A stretch of 64,000 nt of DNA from assembly GCA_008638375.1 (NCBI GenBank), contig CM018051.1, positions 12,306,387 to 12,370,386 of the forward strand. Reading direction: 5' to 3'. A program made the translations under genes and the position numbers. Source of the stretch: Nyssa sinensis (Eukaryota > Streptophyta > Magnoliopsida > Cornales > Nyssaceae). Positions 12,135-24,666 of this stretch are shown one piece after another. Below the pieces are notes generated by a model. The model did not search any database, was not told the origin of the DNA, and saw only the letters and a program-made list of their open reading frames with translations. Position 1 is the first letter of the stretch, and each line of letters begins with the position of its first letter.

Positions 12135-12588
12135 CACTATGCTTGATTACATAGAACAAGAGTGAGAAAATATGATAACATTAATTATAAAGAAGAAGAA
12201 AGGAGAGGAGATGAAAGATAAGTGTAATCTATCTTTTATGTTTGGACAATTCATAAGAGAAAAAAAATAAAAATTGTGTAATCCTTTCATCTGACTTGAA
12301 AAAGATAGAAAAAAGAAATAAAAGTTGGGGAGTAATTTATTTTTGTGAGTAGAAATGGTAAAATAAGGATTCACTAATTTTTAAAAGTATGGACAAAATG
12401 AGTAATCACTAATTCTCTAATTCCTTTTTTCCTTCTCTTTTCACTTTTAAAAGAAGAGAAAATAGATTAAATAAAAATTAAGAGACTCTTCTCTTTTCCT
12501 CTCTCATTCTTTATTCTTAAATCAAATATAAAATAAACTCTTATTCTTTCCCTTTTTATCTCATTTCTTTCTAACTCCATCAAGGATG
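12135..12588 (+). mobile_element. MITE copy C of the 470-bp family
   Basis: It begins CACTATGCTTGATTAC and ends CTCCATCAAGGATG. The ends are diverged versions of those at 45466 and 3835. TAA flanks both sides (12132-12134 and 12589-12591). It lies head-to-head with copy B. Confidence 0.45.
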
Positions 12589-13170
12589 TAAAAGAAGAAA
12601 AAATTGTTTTGTTGTAGTAAATAAAATAAGGGTAATTTATATTGACCTCTTCTGAAACTTTTGACAATTATAAAGATCTTACATAATGTTTATGAAATGA
12701 CATTGATCTCTCTCAATTTTCCTCACAAACTACAAAGACCTTCACTCTAGTTTTTTTTTTTTTAAATAACAAAAATGTCCATTTCATTTATTATTTTTTT
12801 TACATTTTTTCAATTTTGGCTAATTTGTTTTAAATTTTTTTATTAATTTTCAAATAAATATTAATTAAAATATTCTTTGACTAAATTTATTTTTTATATA
12901 AAATGAATTTTTTTAAAAAAAAAAAGTTAGAAAAATAATCAAAATTGAAAAAATATAAAAACATAAATAAATGAAAAGGGTTTTTTTTGTTATTTTGAAA
13001 AAAAAAAAATAAGGTTGAAAAATAATTTTTGTAGTTTCTCAATAAAAATAAGAGATATGAGTATTATTTCAAAAACTTCAAAAAAAATATATGTAATTAT
13101 CAGAAACTTAAGGGACATGAGTGTAAATTTCCCGTAAAACAAAATTAATTAGGATTTAAACTGTGCGCGG
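12589..13170. other. AT-rich DNA upstream of RPS2
   Basis: Poly-A and poly-T rich sequence with no gene. GC content rises at about 13160, where the RPS2 promoter begins. Confidence 0.6.
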
Positions 13171-13376
13171 ATGGGTGTGTCCTGTGCACCACCAAAACCA
13201 CGTTAAACCTACTTAAACTCCAGCCACCACCACAACCAAACACCCCGAAAACCATTCACAAACCCTACTTCTCGTCCGCGCATCATATAAACTTCCCTTC
13301 TCACCTCCAGGCTTTCGGTCTCTCTAAACCCTTATCTGTTTCTGAACTCTATCTCTTTTCCCTAGCACACCCAACC
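13171..13376 (+). promoter_or_regulatory. RPS2 promoter and 5' leader
   Basis: A telo-box AAACCCTA lies at 13260-13267 and a TATA-like CATATAAA at about 13284-13291. The leader is pyrimidine-rich with a second telo-box-like element (taaaccctta, about 13325). Telo-boxes are a known feature of plant ribosomal protein promoters and fit growth-linked expression. Confidence 0.6.
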
Positions 13377-14045
13377 ATGGCTGAGAGAGGCGGAGACCGC
13401 GGCGGCTTCGGGCGAGGCTTTGGGCGCGGTGGCGGAAGAGGCGACCGCGGACGAGGGGACCGGGGACGAGGCCGCCGTCGCGGCAACCGCCCGGCGGAGG
13501 AAGAAAAGTGGGTACCGGTGACCAAACTCGGTCGCCTCGTCAAGGAAGGAAAAATCAAAAGCCTGGAGCAGATCTACCTCCACTCACTCCCCATCAAAGA
13601 GCACCAGATCATCGACACTCTAGTGGGACCCTCACTCAAGGACGAGGTCATGAAGATCATGCCGGTCCAGAAACAGACCCGGGCCGGTCAACGTACCCGG
13701 TTCAAGGCCTTTGTCGTCGTTGGTGACGGCAATGGCCACGTTGGACTTGGTGTCAAGTGTAGCAAAGAGGTGGCCACTGCAATTCGTGGATCGATCATAC
13801 TGGCGAAGCTGTCAGTGATTCCGGTGAGGAGAGGGTACTGGGGTAACAAGATCGGAAAGCCTCATACGGTGCCGTGTAAGGTAACTGGCAAGTGTGGGTC
13901 TGTCATGGTGCGGATGGTTCCGGCACCACGGGGTGCTGGTATCGTTGCTGCAAGGGTGCCAAAGAAGGTGCTGCAGTTTGCGGGGATTGAAGATGTTTTC
14001 ACTTCGTCTCGCGGGTCGACAAAAACTCTTGGCAATTTCGTCAAG
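13377..14045 (+). CDS. RPS2: 40S ribosomal protein S2 (uS5), exon 1
   Basis: Residues 1-223 of a cytosolic small-subunit ribosomal protein that lines the mRNA entry and decoding region of the 40S subunit. The start is the first ATG after the leader (ccATGGCTGAG). Residues 3-36 form the Arg/Gly-rich tail typical of eukaryotic S2, with repeated GGRG-type motifs. The conserved S5 core then follows: [17 protein letters not shown], the S5 double-stranded-RNA-binding signature around [15 protein letters not shown], and the C-terminal fold with PRRGYWGN-like and [12 protein letters not shown] segments. The frame would stop after two further codons past FVK. A GT donor sits right after the AAG at 14043-14045, and exon 2 restores the family's sequence. 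Codon use is GC-rich compared with the surroundings, as expected for a highly expressed gene. It appears intact. Confidence 0.96.
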
Positions 14046-16232
14046 GTTTGATCTATAACCTTTTTATTTCGAAATGGAAAATGACCTGGAATCGATTATT
14101 TCTCAGTTCTGAAATTAATTAGAATGAGTTTCTGTGTATTGATTTGGATAAAAGGTGATAGTTTGCATGACATTGGCAATTTATTGGATTGTGATATGCT
14201 TGTTTGGAAAATGCTTTATTATTTAATTTTGAGATTGTGACATATTATAATTGATAAAGATTATTACTTGACAAGCTCTTTGCATATTTGTTTGAATTTG
14301 AAAACGTATTGACAGCAGTGTTGGTGTTGGTGATTTAGTGGCAGCAGTGTTGATTTTCTTTACCTGTGTTGATAGTTGATACTTGTAGATACAATTGTAT
14401 TGACAAATCTTCAGAAGCACATACGGTCTCATGTTCTCCTTTCTGTTTTGAGTTGATCCTCTAGTTATTTGGGCATAGTTATTCTGCACTTCCTGTGCTT
14501 TTTGAAATTACACTACACTCCATAACGCAGTGCGGAAAGGAAAGGAAAGGAAAGGAAAGGAGAATCAAACACGTTGAAATTACACTACACTCCATTGCCA
14601 GTTTTGTTGGCAAATAGACATTAACAGAACTGCACAATTACATTTGTAACTTTCCAACATTTTATAGATAACATTAATATTTTATTGGTCAAAAGTCAAG
14701 AGCAAAATGCCCTTATCATAAACGAACCAACCCAAATGAGCTTCTATCTCACAGTTTTTTGGTGCTAATTCTATCTCTATGGCATTTCTTACCATTTCTT
14801 TCTCTCTCTACAGCTCCTCTCTCTCTCTCTCTCTCCCCACCAACTGCTCTCTCATTTCCTCACCATTCTGCAGTCCCATTTCCATAACTGTGTCATTTTC
14901 TGGTTTATAGACAGCCAAAATGATATGCTTTTACACAGTTTTTTGGTGCCAATTCTCTCTCTATGCCATTTCTCAACTTGCTTTCACCTCTTTCCATTCC
15001 ACATTCCCATTCCCAGAGCTGCTGCTGTCATTTTCTAGCCAAGTCGCTGTCAGAAATTGCAAGTTATGATGCAGTTAGATAACCCAACAAACAATTCATC
15101 TGCCAGTATGGAGTCCGAATCCTTGAATGTTCTACTCAAGATGGCATGGTATATATATGCATACTTTCTTTTATGCTATCTCATCCCATTTTCTATTGTC
15201 CCTTTTCTACTTTTTACATGGTTCGTATTATGCCAATCAGATGACATTAATTATTCCACAATACAAATTTTAATTTGTATAACCACGGAGCATTCGGTAC
15301 TACCTTATCACTAGATTTTTTTTTTGTTAAATTTCTGTTCTAAATAATGTTACTGATTTAGTATTATATCATCATACCATATGAACTACATGATTTAAAG
15401 TACAATGCCGTTTGTTTACTTGCAATCCCGCTTACTCTTATGAATTGGGACGGAAATATAACTCGAGGGAGCAAGAATAAGCTCCCCTATTAATTTCATC
15501 ACCACTTAATTATGTCCTAGCTAAGTAGTGTGCTCTCTTCATTTTAAAGAAATTTCAAAAGTCCTACCTTTGATAATTTATGCTAAAAAAAACCATATGA
15601 ACTTGCTTTTCACATCTAGTTACATAATAAATTCATGACAGACATTTCGTTCATTAAAAAAGTGTCATTATATAACATGACAGTCAATATAACTTTTGGT
15701 GCAACTAATTGATAGAAAAACATAAGGCCAAGCTTGAAGGCTACCTTGGTTCAAAGTTTTAGTGTGATTATTATGCTTCGATGATTTAGGGTATTGAATC
15801 TTCTTTTAATGAGTATTTAGGATTCAAATTATTATAGGGGTTGATTGGGTGTAGATGCTGAACATGATTATGTATTGTATGTTATTATTTAGGCTGTCTA
15901 GAAGGCAAGTACATCACATGTGAGAGGGTTAATACTATTTATGCTCACAGGTTGTAGAAACAAAAATTTTTGAAGGAGAAAATGATCTATTTCAAAATTT
16001 CAATTTGACACTACATAGGTGTTGGATAAATATTTAGATTTTGCCCCCGTTTCATTGGGCCATGTGTAAAACCAATCTGTAAAACAATTTTGCTGTTACA
16101 TATAAATTTAAGACTGAATAAGAAGCATGAAAATTGGCTGCATGGAGATTTAAGAAGAGGACTCCATATTACTATCATTTTGTATTTTATATAGACATCA
16201 TTTGAGTATCTGATGCATTTGTATTTTTGCAG
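14046..16232 (+). other. RPS2 intron (2187 bp)
   Basis: A GT-AG intron, unusually long next to 669-bp and 165-bp exons. It holds a partial 72-bp duplication (gaaattacactacactccat at 14503 and about 14575) flanking a (GGAAA)n run. It also holds a (TC)n stretch near 14810-14835 and a 185-bp-spaced repeat of cacagttttttggtg (about 14750 and 14935). A nested exon-like sequence is listed separately. Confidence 0.85.
14740..15151 (+). other. Leader-like and exon-like sequence nested in the RPS2 intron
   Basis: Pyrimidine-rich sequence is followed by an ATG frame (from 15067 or 15070) reading MQLDNPTNNSSASMESES and LNVLLKMA. This ends at a possible donor (atgGTATAT, about 15151). It looks like a 5' leader plus a short first coding exon. 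I do not recognise the product. It could be an alternative first exon, a captured fragment or chance. Confidence 0.3.
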
Positions 16233-16397
16233 GCAACTTTTGATTGTCTGCTGAAGACTTATGGTTTCCTTACTCCGGATTTTTGGAAGGAGACTCGATT
16301 CTCAAAATCTCCATTCCAGGAGCACACCGATCTGTTGGCAAAACCCACTAACAAGATAGTTTATGTGGAAGATGCTGCTGAGAGGGTTGAGGGTTGA
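16233..16397 (+). CDS. RPS2: 40S ribosomal protein S2 (uS5), exon 2
   Basis: Codons 224-277 and the stop. The acceptor is tttttgcAG at 16231-16232. The translation opens [18 protein letters not shown], the conserved S5 C-terminal segment, then passes [11 protein letters not shown] and ends [10 protein letters not shown]. Joined to exon 1 it gives 277 residues, within the usual 270-290 of plant S2. No lesion is seen. The 3' untranslated region probably reaches about 16.6 kb. Confidence 0.95.
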   Translation, partial: ATFDCLLKTYGFLTPDFWKETRFSKSPFQEHTDLLAKPTNKIVYVEDAAERVEG

Positions 16398-17913
16398 TGG
16401 TTTTGATAAGAGTACTACATATGTTTTGTTAGGACCTTTCAATATAGATCACTGTTTGTTAAAATTGCATCCTCGTTAATTTTTGAGGGAATTTATGTTG
16501 CCATTTGTTTTTGGATATTTTAAGACCACTCTTTCATGTTTTGAATCAAATTAATTTATGCTTGCCTGATCTCTTTGTTGTTTGCTCTTTTATTGAGCTT
16601 GTGGATTACATCCCTTCACCCCACCACACAAAAAAGAGGGGTGATGGGTTTGTATGTATTGCTTCCCTTCCAGTGGAGGTGTGTGTTAGAAGCTGGTAAT
16701 TGAAACAAGGAAATCATTGAATCTTCTTTACCAATTCAGTGAGCGATTTATAGGAAATCATTGAATCTTCTTACCAATTCAGTGAGATATATATATTCCA
16801 GGAGGATCCTGCCGGTTTGGATTTGTATGCTGCCTTGGCCTGTCAATGGATTGGATCATAATAAGAATTTGATTCTAATTCGTTCCGCGTGGTATAAACT
16901 TGTTCTATCATCAGTAGTTTCAAAATTTTCTAGTATCTCATCTTATTTCATGATTTCTTTATTAAATCTTTATTAGTTTTTATTTTTTTATCTTTTTACA
17001 AATCAATTTGAATAGTTTTAAACTTGTATCAGTTTTTTTTATGATTCACAAGTTCTAGAAAGTTTGCTATCTAAAATTTTATACTTCTTTTTTACATCAG
17101 AATTTCACTAAGTTGCACACTCTCAATTCTTTAGTTCTTTTATAGATGATTCAAGAGAGTACTTAATTTTTGTCTAAGTCATTTAATTTGGCAAAAAACT
17201 TCTTATTTAAATTTTTCTGTTTAATATATTTAGAAATCAGTCTTATAATCAACAATAGTTTTATTATCACTATTGTCAGATTTAATTAGAGATAACACCA
17301 AACAAATATACAGGAGAACCTACTCTGATTCTAATTAAGATGTTAGAAATAATTTAATTACACTCTAATTTTAATTGAGATGCTTGTAATTTACCTGCTA
17401 GTGTGTTTGTACTTTTCAATTTTGAATAGATATTACACCTAATTTTAATTGAGATGCTTGTAATTTACCTGCTAGTATGTTTGTACCTTTCAATTTTGAA
17501 TAGATTTTACACGCTGTAACACCAATCGCGATTCTCAAATTCAATCACTCTAGCATTGTATAAATTTTATGTAATGATTGTACGTACTTTAATCACTACA
17601 TGCCCTTACATGTACTCACCAACATCAGATTATATAGCAACCAAAAGAAATAATACCTTGCAACAATTTGATTATATAAATAAAATATGAAGTAATTAAT
17701 ATTTTTATATTTCTTCATACTTCATAAGGTTAAAAAAATTTATTTATATTAAAAAATTTATGTATCAAACCAAAATCAAGTCGTGTGTCATATTTATATT
17801 TATTTAATAAAAAATAAAATTTTATTCTAGTGATGTATGGGCGTACAATTGGCATGAGTTGAATTTACCACTTCCCATTTTGTATATAAGAAAAGAAAAA
17901 AAAAAAAAACATG
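16398..17913. other. RPS2 3' region and intergenic DNA with small duplications
   Basis: The phrase aggaaatcattgaatcttct is duplicated at about 16707 and 16752. A 74-bp tandem duplication lies at about 17361-17511 (ttaattgagatgcttg at 17371 and 17445). A poly-A tract at 17892-17909 precedes the MULE. No gene is seen. Confidence 0.7.
17904..17913. repeat. Left target site duplication of the MULE
   Basis: AAAAAACATG is identical to 35080-35089. Nine or ten bases may be duplicated, because the A-run makes the outer limit ambiguous. This size is usual for Mutator-type insertions. Confidence 0.75.
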
Positions 17914-18227
17914 GAATTTTTTACCTGACTCGGGTACATTTAAAACTTTTTGACCCGACCCAAGCACTTTTCAACTTAATTCCCGAACCCAGGTACTTTT
18001 CAAAAGCGTGTAAATCTTATACGCTTCTAGGCTTACAATCGCGTGAAAAGCGTAGGAGACTGATACGCCTTTAAAATGCATATTAAAGTTATACGCCTTT
18101 TAAAGGCTTATTAAATTTATACGCCTTTTAAAGGCGAGGGAAATTGATACGCCTTTAAAAGGCGTATTAATTTAATACCCCTTTTAAAGGCATAGCAATC
18201 TTCTACGCTTCTCACTTTTTATATATC
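17914..18227 (+). repeat. Left terminal inverted repeat of the MULE
   Basis: It aligns in inverted orientation with 34828-35079. Shared blocks include TTGACCCGACCCAAG, CAACTTAATT-like, TAAATCTTATACGCTT and a terminal TATATCC. From about 18063 it holds five palindromic units around TACGCCTTTTAAAGGCGTA. A TATA-like box (tttttatatatcc, about 18216-18228) closes it. Confidence 0.85.
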
Positions 18228-18372
18228 CACACACCATCCAAAACCGTATTCTGTCAACACGACTTTGTAAAACCCTAGCCGTGCGACTTTGCGAGAGAGC
18301 CGTTGCCGTCGTTCGCCGTTTCTCGATTGACGTCGTTGTCACCGTTACTTCGCCGGCCGATTGCCATTGCCG
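18228..18372 (+). promoter_or_regulatory. Left-end leader exon driven by the TIR promoter
   Basis: Just inside the TIR TATA box, GC-rich leader-like sequence (gccgttgccgtcgttcgccg) ends in a strong splice donor, GCCG|GTAAGT, at 18372/18373. It has no coding start and probably is an untranslated first exon spliced to the PMD gene 2.9 kb downstream. Confidence 0.5.
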
Positions 18373-21312
18373 GTAAGTTTTTTTTCACGATAACCATATT
18401 TTTCGTCCTTTTCTTCTCTTCTTTTAGTTAAAAAGTTGCTCAGATATCCAGTGCCACAAATGATCTTCTTGGTATGAACAACATCTTTAGAAAGAATCTG
18501 TTAAATTCGTCACCACAATATGCTCCTTGATTATTGGTGGTGCTTGTGCTTTTGGGACCCATATATGTCACTACTCTAATGCACCTACCCAACAATTTTG
18601 ACAATTTGCTATAAAAAAGTGGGGATGAACCTTTTTTGTCCGTTATACTTGGTTGTAGATGCTGATGTGAAATTTGTAGTAGTATGAAAGTTTCAAGGCC
18701 TAGAGTCACAAGGACTGGGCTGAGGCCTTACTGTAACAAAATTTTATTGGGTCTATTTTCTGAGTAAATTTTGTATACTCCTGAAGTATCGTATTTTTTA
18801 CAATGAGATTAGAGACTTCATGTGCAAGAGTACGTATTATTTTTGCATATATGATCATCAGTCTCACCAGTAGGAATCGTGATCTGGGACTACCCTTTCT
18901 CGGGCCAGAAGTAGCCATAAACTTGGGCAACTTTGGTGGAATGTGTTCAAAAATGTTAGGGCTGATCCTACTGGTGATTTTTTCATTCTTTTTAACTTTT
19001 GCTACTTAGTGTTTTTTTGTAAAAATGATATACTCATCACTTCGAATTTATGGCAATTATTTGCCTTTATAGGTAACTCAAGGCAGTATTTCTTTTTAAA
19101 AAGTTTGAAATTTGAATCTTATAACTGAAAATGGTAAAATCAAAAGACACTGATTGTCTGGCCATTGAATAATTTTACGTTCTATGTAAATCAAAGATTA
19201 TTTTGGTTTGGTTCATTGTAACATTATCACTTGAATATTGAAAAATAAATAAGTAAAAAATGATGCAAAGATGGAAGCAATTAGTAATGAACCATTAAAT
19301 AGTTAATATTTAATGTAATAAGTTAATAATTTTAGAGGTAGTTCTGTGGTGGAATTGGGATGGTTATTACATTTTAAAAGTTTTACGGCCCTTGGTTTCT
19401 TCACTGTAAGTATTATGATTTGAAGAGCATTGTGTGTGTGTTGATTATCTCGTGGCTTCTTATGTGTTTGTGTGTGTATGTGTCTATATATATGAAGGAC
19501 TTACAACTAATTAATTCTAATATTTTTCTTTCGATTACTATAATAATATAACAGATAGACTTGTGATAACAAAGACATACAAATTTCTTAAGTCATAGGA
19601 TAGATTTCTTTTTCATTATCTTGAATCTGAGATTAATTCATATGAATATATGTAATAAAGCATAAGGTGAAGAAAAAACAGACACTCTTCATTTATGTTA
19701 TTTAATTTAATGTGTTGCGTAGAAAGTTCTTAAATCCTCTAAGAGCTTGCCTAAATTTTTTTGAGAATTTGTTGAAAAACCGCCTTGTATTTTCTAGTGA
19801 TTCATCAAGCATTCTTCTTCCATAGAATCTTACTCTTTACACAGGTGAAAAATATGATATTGGGAAATGGTGATAGTTAATTATTCATTTTTTTTCTTGC
19901 ATTTGTGACAGTAATTTTACTGTAAATTTTTTTATTTTTTTGGGCGGATTGTGGATGGGATGTACCATCTTATCTCAATTAAGTGAATAGTCCCTTGTTT
20001 GGAACACCCTTTTTAAGTGGGTCTAATTAAAGAGTTTGAATAATCTGGCATATTAATTGGGGACAATTGAAACCTAAAGGAAGGGAGGTTGCTATTATTT
20101 TCTTTTCTTTTTTGCCAACGTTAAAGGGTTGGTATTCAATAGTCCGGAATTGTGCATATGTTGGGATTATGGTTAAAATTCAACTATTTTTATGCACTGT
20201 TGCATCAATGAATCTTTATGTTATAACTTCGACACTTGGAACTTTTCAGAGAAGTTGTCAAAGAATCACCTTCCACACTTTACACATTAATTGATTTTCT
20301 TAGACAAGAAATTGAAGAAAGCTTCTACTTGGAATTTGACCCATGAAATGCCTCACCATGCTTTGTTATCATCCTTAATCCATAGCTTGAAGAGTTGGGG
20401 ATTTTTAAAAGGCGAGGGCTTAATTAGTTAGTCACAACCCATTAATGATTCATGGTTCATTCCTCTCTCTTTTTGCTTTTGTTATATGTGGCTTCCCCAT
20501 TAATTCTATGAGATATTTAAAGCCTTTATGTATAAATATGTTAATAATTTTTTGACAAATCAATTTGGATTTATGATGAACGATTAATAATTAATAATTT
20601 TATTATTTAATACTTATTTTTTTATTAAAAAAATATTAACTATTAGAATAGAAAAATTATTAGTAATACTAATAATTTAAGCAAAAAATATAAAAAGTAG
20701 TGTTTAGTTTGCAATAAAATGTTTTGTAATTTTTTGACATTTCTAAAGTTTGGCTTTTGTGCCCACAATTGTGTAGTTTTATTTGAATTTGATTATTTTT
20801 ATACTTAGATTTTTTTTTTTTGTCTTTACAATTGTTAGTGCCTTTGCGATGAATTAAGTTTGGTTTGTTATTCTCTCTTTTAGAAACAGTAGGATTTCAA
20901 CCCTATAGTCTGCTCCTAGTCGTTTCGAGTTACCAAGATACCTGCTACGAAATTAGTAGGGTTTTAGATTAGTTGTGGAAAGGTAAAATGTCTGTAGTCT
21001 TGTTATTTTATATCAGTTGTGGATGCTTCTGTAGCATTGTTTGTGGTTTAGGCTTAAGAGTAGGATTAATGTAAGTCTTTGATTATTTTCAAAGGCGTAT
21101 AAGACTTACCCGGACGATCCATGGTGCGGGGAAGCGTTTGTAAGAGACAAATTCCCTTCATTGTTTGCTATTGCCTCAAATAAGGAGGCATTGGTGGCGG
21201 ATTATGTGGAGTATGTTGGTCTGGATTTAATGAATTTATTGTGCTTCTTTAGTTTACTGAAATAACTTATTGTACTTTTTGTACTTATCTAATATATTTC
21301 TATTAGTTACAT
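18373..21312 (+). other. MULE left interior, probably a leader intron
   Basis: AT-rich sequence without a supported gene. A LINE-derived scrap near its end is listed separately. Confidence 0.5.
21095..21215 (+). pseudogene. LINE ORF2 scrap inside the MULE
   Basis: Translation from about 21095 reads YKTYPDDPWCGEAFVRD, then FPSLFAIASNKEALVAD. The FP.LF.IA..KEA.VAD pattern is the segment between the reverse transcriptase and zf-RVT regions of plant L1 elements. It is followed by a stop-rich region. Confidence 0.45.
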
Positions 21313-23780
21313 ATGGATCAACGGAGAGAGTTACCTGATCCCGGCCCCAGCGATCCATCAGTATTATACTTACAGCATCAGCATTGCTCCACCGCTGTTT
21401 GGGAGGGCCGTGAGTTCTGCCCCTTGCATTGTCGATGCATTGAGGCATCATTACGTAAAGTAGTACGTCGGTTAGACACACGGGTCCTTCGATGTTTGGT
21501 GAGGGCCGGTTTCTATGGGGTGTATCGGTTAGGCTTTATGGCACTAGATTGGAGCCTCATCACTACACTCGTCGAGCAGTGGAGAGTTGAGACCCACACA
21601 TTTCATTTGCCTGTGGGCGAGACGACCATTACATTGCAGGATGTTACAGTACTACTTGGGTTGCCAGTTGATGGCGACGCGGTTACAAGTCCAGACGTGC
21701 AGAGGCCTATTCCCGAGTGGCAGCAGTTGTGCCACGACTTGCTCGGGATTACTCCACCTCAGACTGCTTTTGATGGATCACGTCTTAGGTTGAGTGCATT
21801 GACGCACCATTTATCTCAGCCGATCCCCGATGACGCTGACGATAGATTTATTACGGCGTACAGCAGGACGTACATTATATTTCTTCTAGGTGGGTGCCTT
21901 TTTACAGACAAGTCATCTAGTAAGGTGAAATTGATGTTCTTACCTCTACTGCGGGACCTTGATAAGGCAGGCAGGCTTAGCTGGGGTAGTGCAGCTCTAG
22001 CATGTTTATACCGTGAGCTTTGTCTTGCCACTAGGTTCGAGGCTGCACCTATTAGTGGCCCACTTGTTTTGCTTCAGGTGCGAATTGCTAACATTATGTT
22101 TAACATTTTATATTCAATGTTTATAAAATGAAATAAAGTTGTCATCCCATTTATGTTGTTATATTTTCTCCAGCTATGGGCTTGGGAGCGACTGCGTCAT
22201 ATTCGATTAGAACGTCGCGACATACATCCACGGGCACCATCCCCACCGGCAGCTGCAGCCTTACCTCGTGCTCCCCTAGGATGCAGGTATATTTAGTGAT
22301 GCTTTCAATTGTTATACTTTACTTTTTGTTGTATTGGATTACTTATTTTTGACATGAGTACAATTTAATTGAATATATAGTTTAACTTACGTAAAATTTG
22401 TCAAGTATAGGTGGGATGTCCCTCACTACCATGAGGACACCCCTGCCCACAGTCTCCGACATTACCGAGACCAGTTAGACCAGATGAGGCCGGACTATGT
22501 ATGTACACAATTATGTGATATAACATGTATATCTCAATTTAGAGGTCCAAAAATGGTATTAGTATTCAAACTGACAACATGTATTTTTTAATGTAGATGA
22601 TATGGGAGCCATATACTGCAGATGTCATGCAGTCACTGCCCGACTATTGCCTCAGTGGTCAGGCGATTTGGGGAGCACGCGTGCCACTAATTTTCTTTGC
22701 AATTGTTGAATGGCACTTCCCAGATCGCGTATTACGCCAGTTTGGTGTAGTGCAGAGCATACCTGTTGCGTGTGATTCTAGCCGGGAGCTACATGGTATA
22801 GACATGCGAGGGAGGCATAAATATGATTAGCCAGCGCATCACAGGGCATATATCGGCCATTGGGACCATCGTCTCGACCACCTCGTTTTTAGGAATGGTT
22901 CAGATAGCGGTACTGCTCAGTATACCGATGACTATATGCCCTGGTACACAATGATTACACGTAGATTGATCGGGCCAGTTATTCAGATGCCAGCGGTTGG
23001 ATTCCAACCCGTTGGCAGCATTTGACATCTATTGGTATAATAAATATCTCTTATAGAACTCACTCGTGACTTGCGCCTACTTCTTATTATTTATTGATGA
23101 ATTTAATTTTTTTAGGAGGATACAATGACACGCATATCTTAGATTTCAATTATCCCCGAGATTGGTGATACACTTCATCAGGACTTATTCCACCTGGTCC
23201 GCCATATCCATGACATGTCTACAGCATGCTTGGTTGCTGTTGACGAGGATTGGCGAGTGCATGACGGGGAGGGCCAGCAGTACGCACATTCAGTGCCATC
23301 AGCCAGTCACCATACTCAGCCACAGTCTTAGGGGCCATTCGACACGAGTTTTCCTCATTCTATGAGCACACCTGTGGTTGATCATGGGATTACTTCACAC
23401 CAGTCCTCCCCTGTACCAGATCCCTTTTCCTCATTCTACGTCATGGAGCTTGACTATGTGCATATCGGGGGTGATGATGGGGTGGAGGAGCCCATTGGTG
23501 ATGTTCTAGTGCCAAAGCCGACACAACATGGGATGGAGACACAGTGTCTGACACAGGCTGCTGACATGGAGGTGCAGCCAGAAATGCAAGAGGGTCCAAC
23601 TGATGTTATAGTGTACAAGAGATAACGGACGTCATGAGCCAGACCACGTGAGCATGGACGAGGTCACTGGCATACACACATTGATGAGGGTTCGTCACAG
23701 TTGACTCAGGTCACGTTGCAGCCTCCACGAAGCAGACCAGTACGACAAAAGAAAAAACCAACATGTGGCACTTGACTGGT
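21313..23780 (+). pseudogene. Plant mobile domain (PMD, PF10536) gene, broken
   Basis: Four exons are clear: 21313-22077, 22174-22286, 22411-22498 and one from 22597, all with GT-AG junctions that keep frame. A further exon-like tail runs to about 23780. Exon 1 has the PMD core: GFYGVYRLGFMALDWSLIT, HTFHLPVGETTITLQDV, LLGLPVDG and YIIFLLGGCLF. Later exons carry RWDVPHYHEDTP, MIWEPY and VPLIFFAIVEWHFPDRVLRQ. PMD proteins occur in plant transposons and as the host proteins MAIN and MAIL1, which take part in transposon silencing and development. The gene is broken: TAG at 22828-22830 stands where the family has Trp (DMRGRHKYD*), and further stops follow in the tail. The start at 21313 is the first ATG before the conserved region. 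Confidence 0.8.
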
Positions 23781-23877
23781 AGGATATATTATATTTTTGT
23801 TGTTGATGATAACAACTTGAGTACAAATTTGCCAACCAACATGTCTTTGATTTCTTCGCTTCACTTCTTTTTTGTAG

Positions 23878-24320
23878 GAATAAATGGAATTCTGTGAATA
23901 TGGAATAAGTGAGCTAGCTTCTCTACAAGCAAAATGTATCGAATTAGTGTATCTTCCGGTAATTGTTGCACTCCAAGTTAATGTGTTTTTGTTTGATGTT
24001 CTTCGTTTTCGTTGAATTTTTTGAGCTTTAATGACTTGTTATATTTGATATTTAAGGTTGAGGGAAATGAAAACCAACGATATGGTGCTAAATGGTTCCA
24101 GGTTTGGTCGTGTCAGAATTTAGAGGCTTTTCTGATCAATTTAACTTCTTCACTTTACTAAAATTCATTTTCAATACACAGAATATTGGACTTGTTTTAC
24201 TCTTCCCAACAGATAGAGGAAGATGCAACTGAATTTTTTAGCAAAATTGGACCACAGTTATTTGCATCAAAGCATTCCATCCACTTCCCATTACCAGATA
24301 GTGGCACTCTAAATGAGCAG
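23878..24320 (+). pseudogene. Captured exon fragments of an unidentified gene
   Basis: Three exon-like pieces with plausible splice borders: about 23884-23970 (EFCEYGISELASLQAKC, then IELVYLP), 24057-24102 (VEGNENQRYGAKWFQ) and 24213-24320 (IEEDATEFFSKIGPQLF, then SKHSIHFPLPDSGTLNEQ). The last ends at GAGCAG|GTGAAT. The pieces read as conserved protein, but I could not assign a family. They lie in the same strand as the PMD gene and just upstream of the UGP3-like fragment. Confidence 0.4.
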
Positions 24321-24666
24321 GTGAATTTATTGTTGTTTTTCATGATTTTCATGTTTGTTTCTCTTTAAATGAGCATGTTCAAACCATCTGTCACTGCCCT
24401 GTTGTATTTATTCATGTGAAACAAATTTCTTCTTAAAGTGTAAGAAGCCATTTCTTGTTTCTTGTATTTATTCATGTTATTATGATTGACAAAGTATGAG
24501 CTAAGCCTTTGTTTACTTGTATGGATACAGCTTCTTTAAGAGGCTGTACTTGCAGAATGAAAAAAATCTATTGGAACAAAAGCTAACTTAATAGAGTGGA
24601 AAGAGTGACCTTCTGTTGATACTTCATACGTCAATTGCATTAACAAAAATTTGTTTTGAGTTCCAG

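Noticed and set aside
13349..13583. Minus-strand Pro/Arg-rich and Ala-rich frames over RPS2
   Set aside because: They are antisense shadows of the Arg/Gly-rich RPS2 N-terminus.
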